Position numbers and translations under genes: made by a program. 37,734 nt of DNA. Source: MGIIa-K1 sp964577145. Lineage in GTDB: Archaea > Thermoplasmatota > Poseidoniia > Poseidoniales > Poseidoniaceae. Under the pieces are notes generated by a model, which saw nothing but the letters and a program-made list of their open reading frames with translations, was not told the origin of the DNA and ran no database searches. The DNA lies in assembly GCA_964577145.1 (NCBI GenBank), contig CAZNXM010000017.1:1-37734 (forward strand), given 5' to 3'. Positions 23,892 through 32,497 of this stretch are shown in pieces (the first letter of the stretch is position 1; the number at the start of each line of letters is the position of its first letter).

Positions 23892-24815
23892 TCAATTATG
23901 CCGTGCTAAGGGTAGCGCAATAATCGCTCTCTCGGTCCATCTTACCCCGCGCAAAGCAGCCCCATGGTCGGGGACTGCAGACCAACTGCGCCCGGTGTTA
24001 TGAGCCTCTATGGCTGCGATTATGTGTCGCAGCTCTGCTTCGAGTGGGGAATGGGAAGTTTCGCATTTCAAAGTCGTTTCAAAAGTATCGGTAATTAGAA
24101 TCGCTCTATCGTGAATATCCAAATCAAATCGGAAAGTTGCTTGACTACCTACGAGGGTTACACTACGTCGCTCAACGTTTGCATCCCATGCAACATCGAT
24201 TAGTGCCTCTATACCGTGTGCAAATTCAAGTGCAAGGCGTGATTCAACCACATCTCCTTCTGCGTGTATTGCCGAAGGTTCCATCTCGCCCATTATGTGG
24301 CATATCAAATCGATTGCATGAACTCCTAATGCCTCGATTACATTGCCCCCCTCTGGAGCATTTCGGGTTGTTCGGCGGACGAACCGGATAGTTTCAAGGC
24401 GGCCAAGCGAGCCATTAGAAAGCAATTCCTTGGCCAATTTCACTGCGGGGTGGAAGCGCAATAGTAACCCTACGCCCAATACTCGACCATGTTCATGAGC
24501 AGATGCTAGAACTTGTGCTGCTTCTGCTTCGCAACATCCAAGAGGTTTCTCCACAAGAACGTGGAATCCTTCAGCCATCAAATCTCGCGCCTGTGTAGCG
24601 TGCATGTTTGAGGGCGTTGCAACGACTACAAGATCTGCAATTACATTCTCAATAGAATCTGTTACCGTATCAGCAAGTATTGCATTAGACCTTGCATCTA
24701 AAGAGATGTCAACAACGGTAATATGATTCACGACGCCCAGTTCTCGAAGGTCTGAAAGTGCCTTCAGATGATGTTGCCCCCATCGGCCACAACCTAAGAG
24801 TGCAACATCAATCAT
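23892..24815 (-). CDS. Gfo/Idh/MocA family NAD(P)-dependent oxidoreductase
   Basis: 307 residues. The N-terminal Rossmann fold begins VALLGCGRWGQHHLKAL (GxGxxG), then VVVATPSNMHATQA and the family signature VEKPLG (about residues 92-97). The C-terminal domain has GVHAIDLICHIMGEM, with the His and Asp of the usual catalytic triad. The family oxidises or reduces sugars, inositols, aminosugars or pyrrolic substrates, and the exact reaction cannot be read from the sequence. It ends close to the membrane protein gene on the same strand. The DegT-type aminotransferase 3.5 kb away is a frequent partner in nucleotide-sugar pathways, but they are not in one operon. Confidence 0.92.
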   Translation of the reverse strand: MIDVALLGCGRWGQHHLKALSDLRELGVVNHITVVDISLDARSNAILADTVTDSIENVIADLVVVATPSNMHATQARDLMAEGFHVLVEKPLGCCEAEAAQVLASAHEHGRVLGVGLLLRFHPAVKLAKELLSNGSLGRLETIRFVRRTTRNAPEGGNVIEALGVHAIDLICHIMGEMEPSAIHAEGDVVESRLALEFAHGIEALIDVAWDANVERRSVTLVGSQATFRFDLDIHDRAILITDTFETTLKCETSHSPLEAELRHIIAAIEAHNTGRSWSAVPDHGAALRGVRWTERAIIALPLARHN

Positions 24816-24856
24816 AGCAGGGCGGAGACGCTCTCAGCCATCAGCCTTCGTATGTA

Positions 24857-27166
24857 TCAATCTGGGTCTTCTTTAGCGGCTTCGCCTTCGGTTTGATCAC
24901 TACCACCGCTCGAAGAAAAGTCTTCCTCGTAAACGATTTCATCCACGAGGTCGACTCTTGCTGTCTCTTCCATCGTAGTGAGATTGGTTACAGTTATTCC
25001 CCCGTGAGAAATCGCATAAATGTAGTCGCCCATGAATATTGAGCGGCGGATATTAGTCGAAGACCACCAATGGTGTCCATCGTCATAGAAATCAGAATGA
25101 TTGACTTCTCCATGTAGTGATAAGTCATCTTCAGTGACATTGATTATCATTAATTTGGAAATCCATTCATAATTCCAGTGATAGTCATTATTTGCATCGT
25201 ACCAGTAGTCATAACGGTAAGTGTTGACCGGTACTGCAAGCATTCCCTTTGGTGCCCAATACTGGAATGCTTTGTGCTCGTATGTCGCCTCAGACCAAGC
25301 CCAGCTCCATCCCTCATCGGGATCATTTACAGGGGTTAATGAGAGAATGTCTCCTGCCTGTGGGTTGGAAAAATTCGATACATCGAATAATGATAGGCGG
25401 GTATGGGACCAATCCAATCCAGTGCCTGTCTCTTCATCAGCAGGACCTAGGCCAATCGTAAGAATCGCATCCGATGAAAGTGGATGAATGTAAGTTGAAA
25501 CGCCAGGCACTTCCAATTCTCCCATAATTTGTGGGTTAGTGGGGTTTGATAGGTCGATTGTCCAAAGGGGATCCATATTACGGAAGGTAACGATATACGC
25601 TCGGTCTTCAACGAATCTTGCCGACCAAATTGTCTCGTTTAGTGCGATTCCATCGACTCGCCCAATTTCAGTCAATTGTTGTTCTCCGGTGTTGATGTCT
25701 ACTGTGTGACCAAATGTTACAACATGACTTTCCATTGGTTCTGGGTCGCTCATCCACCAACGTGCCCACTGCCCAGTTGTTGTTGCAATGCGAACTACTC
25801 CCTCGTATTCAGATACTGAAAATTGGTCGTTAATTGTGCCAGCAACTCGCCCAGACCCTGTGTAAACAGTTGAACCGGCTTCTCCGATGTCAAAAGTATG
25901 GATATTTGTGGCTTCATCAAGACCATCGTTACCCCAGAACCACCACCAATCCCAAGAGTTTTCAGTGATTACTAGTACATCTTCTGAAGCATAGACCATT
26001 GGCCAATTTCCGACTATGTGATCGGCTTCAAAGGCTAATTCATCACTAACTAAATCCAATGTAAAGATCGATGTGAATCCACGATTATAGGACTCTCCAG
26101 GGGCGGCAAAATCGTTACAATCATCTTCGCTCATATGGTGCGTCGAAATATCTGTACCTACTCTCTCGTGAACTTGGGGTAGGATGTCGGCTAATGAAAG
26201 GGAGTCTAGTGTTTCTTGATTCTCAAGAATCGCTGCAGACGCGGCCTCTTCGCGTAGAGTGCGGCGTAATGGGTCATCGTAATCCAATCGCCAATAACCA
26301 TCTGGTAGCTCAAGCCATGTTTTGAGTCCAGGAATGTCCATCCAAGTGTGAGTGACAGTCCTGACGGTTCCCTCAACTTCTCTTGCAGTCATGTACCATC
26401 CTTCGATGTATAGCTCTCTGTCGACAAGTGGGTCGGTAGCATCTGAGATATCAAAAACTGTGAATTTAGTCAGGGTACTGGTACGCCAGCTGCCCCATTC
26501 TCCACCCCAGCCCATCGCTTGAGCAAGTGGGTCTTCGCCATCAATATTCCACGAAGATACTGTTGAAATAACAACCAAGCGGTTGCCATTTAGCATCATT
26601 GCTACGGGTGAGCCTTCGATTTCTGTGGTGCTCGCCAACTCCAATTGTCCAAATTCAGGAACATTGAGAATATGTAAGACTCCGCTATCAAGGAAGAATA
26701 TATGATATCCGTCCGTCTTTACGAAATCTGCTTCATCAACGCCTTGTTCTTGGTTATTGGTGCCGGAAAAATCGACTCCTTCTTCGCGAACTTTGGTAGT
26801 GCCGCCTTGGTTTGAGCCACCTGATGGTGCTCCTTCAGCTCCATCCATCATAGCAACATCATCTTCCATCCAGCCGCCACCCCAGTAGTAGATCTCGTCT
26901 ACTGCCTGAATCAAATTAGTACGGGTTTCTTCTTCAATAGAAACTTTCAGTGCACGTTCTAATTCTTCACATCCCTGGTAAGTTAGCAATTGAGGCGAGC
27001 CCATTGCCCTAGAAACCGACTGGTCCCATCCAAGAAGAATGGTGTCAGGGTCGATTCCTCCATCGTCAATTTTTTGAGTCGCCGACAAACAACCAGACAT
27101 AGTCATCAAGCCCACTAGGAAGAGGGCAACCAGTGGGGCACTGTAGGCGCGGGGCTTCCGGTTCAT
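24857..27166 (-). CDS. Beta-propeller domain lipoprotein (PF09826-like)
   Basis: A 769-residue secreted protein. A lipoprotein signal (NRKPR, a hydrophobic core LVALFLVGLMTM, lipobox MSGC) is followed by an acidic linker. It then has the hallmark QEQGVDEADFVKTDGYHIFF (about residue 144) that opens the beta-propeller family and a long series of blades rich in Trp and Asp. Homologues in archaea and Bacillales are surface proteins of unknown activity. I chose the ATG at 27166 because a TATA-like box is centred 25 bases upstream; the ATG at 27172 would add two residues. A Ser/Gly/Asp/Glu-rich tail ends it. It is the first gene of the leftward series. Confidence 0.92.
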   Translation of the reverse strand: MNRKPRAYSAPLVALFLVGLMTMSGCLSATQKIDDGGIDPDTILLGWDQSVSRAMGSPQLLTYQGCEELERALKVSIEEETRTNLIQAVDEIYYWGGGWMEDDVAMMDGAEGAPSGGSNQGGTTKVREEGVDFSGTNNQEQGVDEADFVKTDGYHIFFLDSGVLHILNVPEFGQLELASTTEIEGSPVAMMLNGNRLVVISTVSSWNIDGEDPLAQAMGWGGEWGSWRTSTLTKFTVFDISDATDPLVDRELYIEGWYMTAREVEGTVRTVTHTWMDIPGLKTWLELPDGYWRLDYDDPLRRTLREEAASAAILENQETLDSLSLADILPQVHERVGTDISTHHMSEDDCNDFAAPGESYNRGFTSIFTLDLVSDELAFEADHIVGNWPMVYASEDVLVITENSWDWWWFWGNDGLDEATNIHTFDIGEAGSTVYTGSGRVAGTINDQFSVSEYEGVVRIATTTGQWARWWMSDPEPMESHVVTFGHTVDINTGEQQLTEIGRVDGIALNETIWSARFVEDRAYIVTFRNMDPLWTIDLSNPTNPQIMGELEVPGVSTYIHPLSSDAILTIGLGPADEETGTGLDWSHTRLSLFDVSNFSNPQAGDILSLTPVNDPDEGWSWAWSEATYEHKAFQYWAPKGMLAVPVNTYRYDYWYDANNDYHWNYEWISKLMIINVTEDDLSLHGEVNHSDFYDDGHHWWSSTNIRRSIFMGDYIYAISHGGITVTNLTTMEETARVDLVDEIVYEEDFSSSGGSDQTEGEAAKEDPD

Positions 27167-27186
27167 GCACATCGAGTGGCCCCTCT

Positions 27187-27194
27187 CATATAAT
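27187..27194 (-). promoter_or_regulatory. TATA-like box for the beta-propeller lipoprotein
   Basis: The minus strand reads ATTATATG, centred 25 bases upstream of the ATG at 27166. This fits a leaderless archaeal promoter. The same bases read CATATAAT on the plus strand, which could also serve the divergent membrane protein gene with a longer leader. Confidence 0.45.
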
Positions 27195-27264
27195 GGAGCA
27201 TTGGTATGAGGATTGTACGTTTTTACCCATTAGAATATGAAGGACCTATGTTGAGCGTGGGGTG

Positions 27265-27843
27265 ATGTCTGATAGCGGGATACCGCCGATGAAGAAGTGG
27301 ATGATGCGTCAGTATTGGCGAATGCAGCAATCTCAATCCATCATTTCGTTGATATTTTGGGCCACAACTCTTACCCTCCTAATCTTCGAAAGATTAGAGG
27401 CAAGCAATCCGCAATGGGGACGGAATGATTCGGAGATTTTTGGCCTACCGACAGCCTGGGTAATCATGGGTAGCCTATTCTTAGGAGTGGGCATAAGTGT
27501 ACTAACTGTTGGATGGCTATATGACAGGGTATTCTCGCTATGGACGGCTCAACGTAGTGTTGATTTCGAGCGTAATCCGTTCTGGACATATGCACTTGCT
27601 CCGGTTTTCATGATGAATATGGCTCTAAACGCTGAGAATCTAAAACGCTCTAGTGATGATGAGGAGATGATTAAACAGATGGATTGGATTCTCGACTGGT
27701 GTAAACACAACGCTCAGACGGAAATCTTTGCTCGCTCGGTACAAAACTGGGATCGGGAGTTAGGAAAAACTCCAACCTTTTGGTTCCTAGATGAAGATAC
27801 CATGTCGAAGGCTCGTGCCAAGACAATAGAGGATGATTCTTGA
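27265..27843 (+). CDS. Two-helix membrane protein, hypothetical
   Basis: 192 residues. There are two membrane helices near residues 25-45 (SIISLIFWATTLTLLIF) and 65-87 (TAWVIMGSLFLGVGISVLTVGWL), and a possible shallow third (FWTYALAPVFMMNMAL). A cytoplasmic C-terminal half has conserved-looking Trp and Asp residues (QMDWILDWCKHNAQ). No family is recognised. Its TGA overlaps the start of the CYTH gene by one base, so the two proteins are very likely co-translated. An AGAATATG box about 29 bases before the ATG may be the promoter. Confidence 0.75.
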   Translation: MSDSGIPPMKKWMMRQYWRMQQSQSIISLIFWATTLTLLIFERLEASNPQWGRNDSEIFGLPTAWVIMGSLFLGVGISVLTVGWLYDRVFSLWTAQRSVDFERNPFWTYALAPVFMMNMALNAENLKRSSDDEEMIKQMDWILDWCKHNAQTEIFARSVQNWDRELGKTPTFWFLDEDTMSKARAKTIEDDS

Positions 27844-28388
27844 TGGGCATCGAGATTGAACGACGATTCCTTGTAGATGGCCGGGGCGCCAAACCTTGGC
27901 AGGATAGTGAGGGCGTCATTTCGATGTACCAATGCTATCTTTCAGGTGTAATACATGCCGATGGGGTGATTTCTTACTCAGGAGTCATTCTCGTAAATGA
28001 GGAAAATGCAATTGAAAATATTGCTACATGGAGAATTCGAAAACAAGGAGATGACTGTGTCCTCACAGCCAAAGGAAGGAGGATTGGTGCAAGTGCAATT
28101 GAACATGAGTGGTCCATTTCTTCTGATGTATTTGCTTCGATTACCAACGGAGAAAATTTACCTTCGACAAAAAAGTCTCGATACCTGTGGCGAGGAAGTG
28201 ATGGGCTCTTGTGGGAAATCGATGAATTTGAAGGCGCTTTAGCAGGATTGATAATTGCAGAAGTAGAATTAGATGATGAAAATCAAGCGGTAATTATTCC
28301 CGAGTGGGTAGGAATGGAGTTGACTAATCTCAACGGATGGTCTAATGCAAGTCTCGCTAATATGATTGAAGATGCAAAACGCTTCTGA
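27843..28388 (+). CDS. CYTH domain protein (triphosphatase/adenylyl cyclase-like)
   Basis: 181 residues forming one CYTH tunnel domain. The signature EIERRFLV lies at residues 3-10, followed by WRIRKQ, VLTAKGRR, IEHEW, KKSRYLW, WEIDEFEG and IIAEVELDDE. These are the alternating charged strands that bind triphosphate and two metals. The family includes thiamine triphosphatase, inorganic triphosphatase and class IV adenylyl cyclase, and inorganic triphosphatase is the commonest role in prokaryotes. Starting at 27843 puts EIERRFL at the usual place. It overlaps the upstream membrane gene by one base and the convergent DegT gene by 32 bases. Confidence 0.92.
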   Translation: MGIEIERRFLVDGRGAKPWQDSEGVISMYQCYLSGVIHADGVISYSGVILVNEENAIENIATWRIRKQGDDCVLTAKGRRIGASAIEHEWSISSDVFASITNGENLPSTKKSRYLWRGSDGLLWEIDEFEGALAGLIIAEVELDDENQAVIIPEWVGMELTNLNGWSNASLANMIEDAKRF

Positions 28389-29439
28389 TTCTTTCAATAT
28401 CTGAGCCTGTCAAAGATGGGTGCACTGGAATTGCAACCAAGCGATGTGAAATTTCATCACATACTGGAAGTGCATCATTGTGCTGTGGATGGTTTTGATA
28501 GACTGAGTGCCGGTTACATGGGACCGGGTAATGCACTCTTGCGTCTATTTCTGCAGAATCCATCGCTGAAATCAATCCCGAAGGGTCTTCTGAAAGTACA
28601 CATAATTGATGCCAAGCATGGGCCCCTTCTGGCCGTGTTTTAGTCGGGTGTCCAAGAGTGGTTGAATTATTACGGCGAGTTACTGTCCATTGGTCGATAT
28701 GTTTGAGTTGCTCGCGTCCAATTGCAGCCATGACTTCGCTCATCCTCAAATTTGTTCCAAGTTCAACCGATTCGAGAGTATCATCTCTGCCGTGATCGAC
28801 AAGTCGGTGCAGCCTTTTCGCTAATTCGGGCCTCGTCGTTGTCACCATGCCGCCTTCACCGCCAACGGCCATATTCTTTGAAGGGAAGAAAGAGAAACAG
28901 GCGATGTCTCCAATCGCACCAGCCATTTTTCCATTCAACATCGCTCCATGCGCTTGAGCTGCGTCCTCAATTAGCGGTATGGAATGTTGTTTACACAATT
29001 CTACCAATCTAGAAGAAAACGGTTGGCCAAATAGGTGAACTCCGATTACCGCTTTGGTTTTCTCTGTAATTTTTGATTCTACATCATCGGGACAAATGCA
29101 CCAATAATCGACCTCTACATCAGCAAAGACTGGAGTGGCTCCAACAAGGCTCACCGATGTTGCTGTAGCAATGAATGTCAATCCCGGCACGATAACTTCG
29201 TCACCCGGGCCTATTTCGAGGAGGCGCAAAGCGGCCCAAAGTGCTGCACTACCACTCTGACATGGCACTGCTGCTTCAGCACCACACCATGTAGCGAATT
29301 CTTTTCCAAATGCTTGTGCCTCAGGCCCTTTGACCCATCGGCCTGACCTCAATACGCTCATGGCAGCATCAGCCATACTCTCATCAAAGGCAGGTTTTGC
29401 CAATGGGATGCGCGCCATGACTTCGGCGAGGAGGGTCAT
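28357..29439 (-). CDS. DegT/DnrJ/EryC1/StrS aminotransferase
   Basis: 360 residues. A PLP-dependent enzyme that usually aminates a keto-sugar nucleotide. Motifs: SGSAALWAALRLLEIGPGDE, IVPGLTFIATATSV, VHLFGQP, LIEDAAQAHGA (cofactor Asp), the Schiff-base Lys in FFPSKNMAVGGEGGM, and NLRMSEVMAAIG. The C-terminal region from ~275 is somewhat shorter than usual. A start at 29418 (MARIPLAKPAFDE) would fit the family as well as 29439. No other sugar-nucleotide gene is adjacent; it diverges from the HerA-like gene across a 71-base gap with two palindromes. Product likely a cell-surface aminosugar, by inference. Confidence 0.95.
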   Translation of the reverse strand: MTLLAEVMARIPLAKPAFDESMADAAMSVLRSGRWVKGPEAQAFGKEFATWCGAEAAVPCQSGSAALWAALRLLEIGPGDEVIVPGLTFIATATSVSLVGATPVFADVEVDYWCICPDDVESKITEKTKAVIGVHLFGQPFSSRLVELCKQHSIPLIEDAAQAHGAMLNGKMAGAIGDIACFSFFPSKNMAVGGEGGMVTTTRPELAKRLHRLVDHGRDDTLESVELGTNLRMSEVMAAIGREQLKHIDQWTVTRRNNSTTLGHPTKTRPEGAHAWHQLCVLSEDPSGLISAMDSAEIDARVHYPVPCNRHSVYQNHPQHNDALPVCDEISHRLVAIPVHPSLTGSDIERIRSVLHLQSY

Positions 29440-29455
29440 GTCCTTGAGTGTGTCC

Positions 29456-29472
29456 CGCCCACTACGTGGGCG
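29456..29472. promoter_or_regulatory. Perfect inverted repeat CGCCCAC-TAC-GTGGGCG
   Basis: Seven-base arms with a 3-base centre, centred 25 bases upstream of the DegT ATG at 29439. It stands where the core promoter of a leaderless transcript would be, and no TATA-like box is visible there. It is a candidate operator. The hairpin is not followed by a T-run, so it is not a terminator. Confidence 0.45.
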
Positions 29473-29478
29473 CCGTTA

Positions 29479-29492
29479 CTGTCAAGTGACAG
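29479..29492. promoter_or_regulatory. Perfect inverted repeat CTGTCA-AG-TGACAG
   Basis: Six-base arms with a 2-base centre, centred about 25 bases upstream of the HerA-like ATG at 29511 and 6 bases from the neighbouring palindrome. Again it takes the position of a core promoter without a TATA-like box. The arm sequences differ from those of its neighbour, so two different binding proteins would be needed, or a structural role. Confidence 0.4.
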
Positions 29493-29510
29493 CCGTATGT
29501 TCGGTGCCCC

Positions 29511-31859
29511 ATGTCCGACGAAGATGTCTCGCCTTTGGGTGACCTCGTCGATGACATTCTTGAGACTCCAGAACCAAAGCGCCGCCGTAAATACAAGCCC
29601 AAAGGCATGCTTCTTGGTGAGCGAAGAGATACCGGTGAAGTTGTAGATATCAAAACAACGGTTTTGGCAAGACACGCAGCGATGTTGGGCTCAACAGGTT
29701 CTGGAAAAACCGTTATGGCAAAGACGGTTATTGAAGAGGCTGCGCTTGCGGGAATTCCATCACTAATCATCGACCCTCAGGGAGATTTAGCGCGTCTTGC
29801 CTTAGCGATTGATGAGAAGGATTTAGCCGCTCAAGGCGGCGACGTCGACCGAATGAAAAAATTGACCTCGAAAATAGAGGTTCGAATTTGGACGCCGCTT
29901 CGGTCCAAAGGACTACCTTTGTGCATAGATCCGTTTCGCTCACCACCTTCCGATTTAGATCCGGAAGAAGCGATTACTGCATGGGATATGGTCGCGGCAG
30001 GTTTCTCTAATCTTGCCGGATTCGATGTCGAGAAAACTCAAGGTAAAGTTGTCAAGCCGTTCCTGTATGAAATTCTAGTTCACGGAACAAGGCTCGGTCT
30101 CGATGTGAGTGATTTCCAAAGTTTAGCAAAGGCTGTACGGGAGCCGCAAGAAAATTTCTCCAGAGCGCTCTATCCTGAAGCATATGCAGACCATGACGAC
30201 CTCGAAGGTGAAGCTCCTGAAGTCCCTTCATGGGATGAGGTGATGATTGAACATGGGCTTCCGGCGTATGATGACATGTTGCCGAAATCGACGCGCAATG
30301 ATTTGGCTCGAAGGCTGTCAGCATTTAGCAGTGGAGTAAATCAACTATTATTTTCAAATGGAGTGCCCATTGATATCGATGCTTTTTGCCAACCGGCAAT
30401 GCCTGGAAAAATTCCGATGAACATCGTATACCTCAATACGATTCAAGATGAAGCACAGAAGCAATATTTCGTACAGGAATTGGCCCGTGAATTATACGAT
30501 TGGATGCTCACTCAACAGCCTGCAGATGGGGAATTGAAACTATTGTTCTTCATGGATGAAGTTGCGCCATATCTTCCCCCTCATCCTCGAAACCCACCAG
30601 CCAAAGATTTGATCAAATTAATTTTCAAGCAGGCGAGAAAATACGGTGTGTCTTGCGTTCTTGCAACTCAGAACGTAAGCGATGTTGATTACAAAATTCT
30701 CGCCCAAGCAAATACTACTTTCATTGGCCGTTTCACCCAACCTCAAGATGTTGAGAAGGTCAGACATTTGTTGAAGGAAAGTGGAGGGGACCAAGATCTG
30801 GTCAAACAATTGCCAACACTTGGCCCTGGTCAATTCCAAATGGTAGCGCCCGATGTAGACCCAGCTCCTGTCCCAATTCAATGCCGTTGGCTCTACACTG
30901 ACCACGGCGCTCCCCTCAATGAAGACCAAGTCGAAGAGGTCACAAGTGATGAAATCCGTGCGTGGGCTAAGGCTCGTAGTGCAGGCAAGGGGCGCAATAG
31001 AGGGCGTGGGGCTGCTGCTGCTGCTGCACGTGGGTCAAAGTGGTCTTCCGATGATGAGAATAACGAGAGTTTTGTTGAGGCTGCGAGACTCAAATCTGTT
31101 GGTGGAATGACAGCTGCTGCCCAAGGGATTGTTGATGATTCTGCTTTCGAAGTGCGCTTGATGGGTGGGCTTGCTGTACTGAAAGATGGGCGCGACCCGC
31201 TATACGTGATGCAAGCGGCAGTAAATGCTGCAACTTCTCTAGTAATGGCATGGACTCTAGTCGCCCTCCTTTTGGCGTGGCGAGACTCTTCTCTGGAATG
31301 GTGGTGGTTAGCAGGTAGTGCTCTACTCACCGCTGCAGTAGGGCTGGTAATTTCCCTTGAGATGTTACTTGGCCACGATGCTGAATTACTTAGGAAATTG
31401 ACAAACTTTGCCAGAACTATTCAATTGATTATCGCTGGATGGTTGTGGGGACTATTGGCATGGTCATTCAATGGACTCGACTTATTCGGCGTTGAGCCAT
31501 TACTCGAAGTCGTAGTTGTTTGGGTCACGGTTTTCATCTTCATCGATTGGTGGAATCATTTCAAGTTGGGGCGAATGCAATGGAATGGTGGAAACGCTCT
31601 GACATATCTGAAGGGTTTAACCGCTGTACTTACCGATACACAACTAACCGCCATGCAGTCTAATTCCAGACAAATTATGGCTGGGCTTAGGTGGATTCTT
31701 GACTTCCTGACCCTCTCTTGGCTCTGTGTATTATTGGTATGTGAACCAGTTGGATTTTGGGACCGCCCCACCCTTTGGTTAGCCTCGCTCTACGCCTTGA
31801 CTTTTGGTAGCGAGACTTGGCTTAGACTTCGAGGGAGGATGCCGTCGGTAAGCATTTGA
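29511..31859 (+). CDS. HerA-like P-loop ATPase fused to a C-terminal membrane domain
   Basis: 782 residues. The N-terminal ~500 residues are a HerA/FtsK-superfamily ATPase: VARH-like AAMLGSTGSGKTVMAK (Walker A, 59-67), LIIDPQGDLARLAL, Walker B LLFFMDEVAPYLP (about 344-356), the QARKYGVSCVLATQN motif (sensor Gln and Asn) and the arginine finger region FIGRFTQPQDVEKVR. HerA-type enzymes move DNA or proteins as hexamers, commonly with the NurA nuclease; NurA is not in this window. A basic, Ala-rich linker (RGRGAAAAAARGS) leads to about six hydrophobic helices from residue ~566 to the end (for example SLVMAWTLVALLLAWR, VVVVWVTVFIFIDWW, LSWLCVLLVC). A membrane-bound motor is inferred. Confidence 0.9.
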   Translation: MSDEDVSPLGDLVDDILETPEPKRRRKYKPKGMLLGERRDTGEVVDIKTTVLARHAAMLGSTGSGKTVMAKTVIEEAALAGIPSLIIDPQGDLARLALAIDEKDLAAQGGDVDRMKKLTSKIEVRIWTPLRSKGLPLCIDPFRSPPSDLDPEEAITAWDMVAAGFSNLAGFDVEKTQGKVVKPFLYEILVHGTRLGLDVSDFQSLAKAVREPQENFSRALYPEAYADHDDLEGEAPEVPSWDEVMIEHGLPAYDDMLPKSTRNDLARRLSAFSSGVNQLLFSNGVPIDIDAFCQPAMPGKIPMNIVYLNTIQDEAQKQYFVQELARELYDWMLTQQPADGELKLLFFMDEVAPYLPPHPRNPPAKDLIKLIFKQARKYGVSCVLATQNVSDVDYKILAQANTTFIGRFTQPQDVEKVRHLLKESGGDQDLVKQLPTLGPGQFQMVAPDVDPAPVPIQCRWLYTDHGAPLNEDQVEEVTSDEIRAWAKARSAGKGRNRGRGAAAAAARGSKWSSDDENNESFVEAARLKSVGGMTAAAQGIVDDSAFEVRLMGGLAVLKDGRDPLYVMQAAVNAATSLVMAWTLVALLLAWRDSSLEWWWLAGSALLTAAVGLVISLEMLLGHDAELLRKLTNFARTIQLIIAGWLWGLLAWSFNGLDLFGVEPLLEVVVVWVTVFIFIDWWNHFKLGRMQWNGGNALTYLKGLTAVLTDTQLTAMQSNSRQIMAGLRWILDFLTLSWLCVLLVCEPVGFWDRPTLWLASLYALTFGSETWLRLRGRMPSVSI

Positions 31860-31894
31860 GGATTGTTTACCAAACTTGATTATAATTTCAAGCA

Positions 31895-32467
31895 CTACTC
31901 TTCAAAATTATATTCGTTGTAAATTTCAATTATATTATTGACTTCTGTAGAAGTACGGCGCCAATTTTTCTTTCTATCCCTTAGATTAAATGTTGATAGG
32001 TCAAGAGATAGGCCTAAATTTTCGAATGCTGTTTTTGCAGCATTAATGTCATAAGGGTATTTGAGAAATTGAATTGAATCTATACCGCTATCTTTTGCCT
32101 TTTTGAATGAAGATAAAAATTGCTTTATTGCCATTGGGTCGTCTGGATAATTTGACAATAATCTCTTGAGACTGACTTCGGGCAAATTCATTCCAAATCT
32201 CAATTTCGTAGCATTAGCTTCCAAAAACCCACGCCTATGCATTGAACGAATTGCAGATTCATAATCCCCATATACGACCACAATTGGAATGCCCAATGGC
32301 GTACCAGGATGTTGTTTGTGGCAAATTAGATGGTAATTTTCTGGCCGGGTTCTGAGGCCTTGTTCTTGCAAATAGTCGCATATTGCATTGGAGGCAACCC
32401 CTCCATGTGATACAATCCAAACATCCATTTGATCAGATTGAATTGGAGAAGGGCCAATCTCTCTCAT
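31895..32467 (-). CDS. Sulfotransferase-like protein in an AT-rich segment
   Basis: 190 residues from the ATG at 32467. The N-terminus MDVWIVSHGGVASNAICDYL has the layout of the 5'-phosphosulfate-binding loop of sulfotransferases, although the usual Arg/Lys-Ser-Gly-Thr is replaced by Val-Ala-Ser-Asn. Later parts (VVVYGDYESAIRSMHRRGFL, the C-terminal FNLRDRKKNWRRTS) also fit loosely. Similar proteins occur in marine surface-polysaccharide clusters; the assignment is tentative. A TATA-like box is centred 26 bases upstream. A hand count gives about 31% G+C over 31861-32040, clearly below the neighbours (42-47% in two 60-base samples), which suggests recent acquisition. It is also one of the few convergent neighbours without 3' overlap. 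Confidence 0.62.
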   Translation of the reverse strand: MREIGPSPIQSDQMDVWIVSHGGVASNAICDYLQEQGLRTRPENYHLICHKQHPGTPLGIPIVVVYGDYESAIRSMHRRGFLEANATKLRFGMNLPEVSLKRLLSNYPDDPMAIKQFLSSFKKAKDSGIDSIQFLKYPYDINAAKTAFENLGLSLDLSTFNLRDRKKNWRRTSTEVNNIIEIYNEYNFEE

Positions 32468-32488
32468 GGATTGTGGAAAGAGGAGGGA

Positions 32489-32497
32489 GTTATAGAG
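32489..32497 (-). promoter_or_regulatory. TATA-like box for the sulfotransferase-like gene
   Basis: The minus strand reads CTCTATAAC, centred 26 bases upstream of the ATG at 32467. This decides for that start over the in-frame ATGs at 32506 and 32428. Confidence 0.4.
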
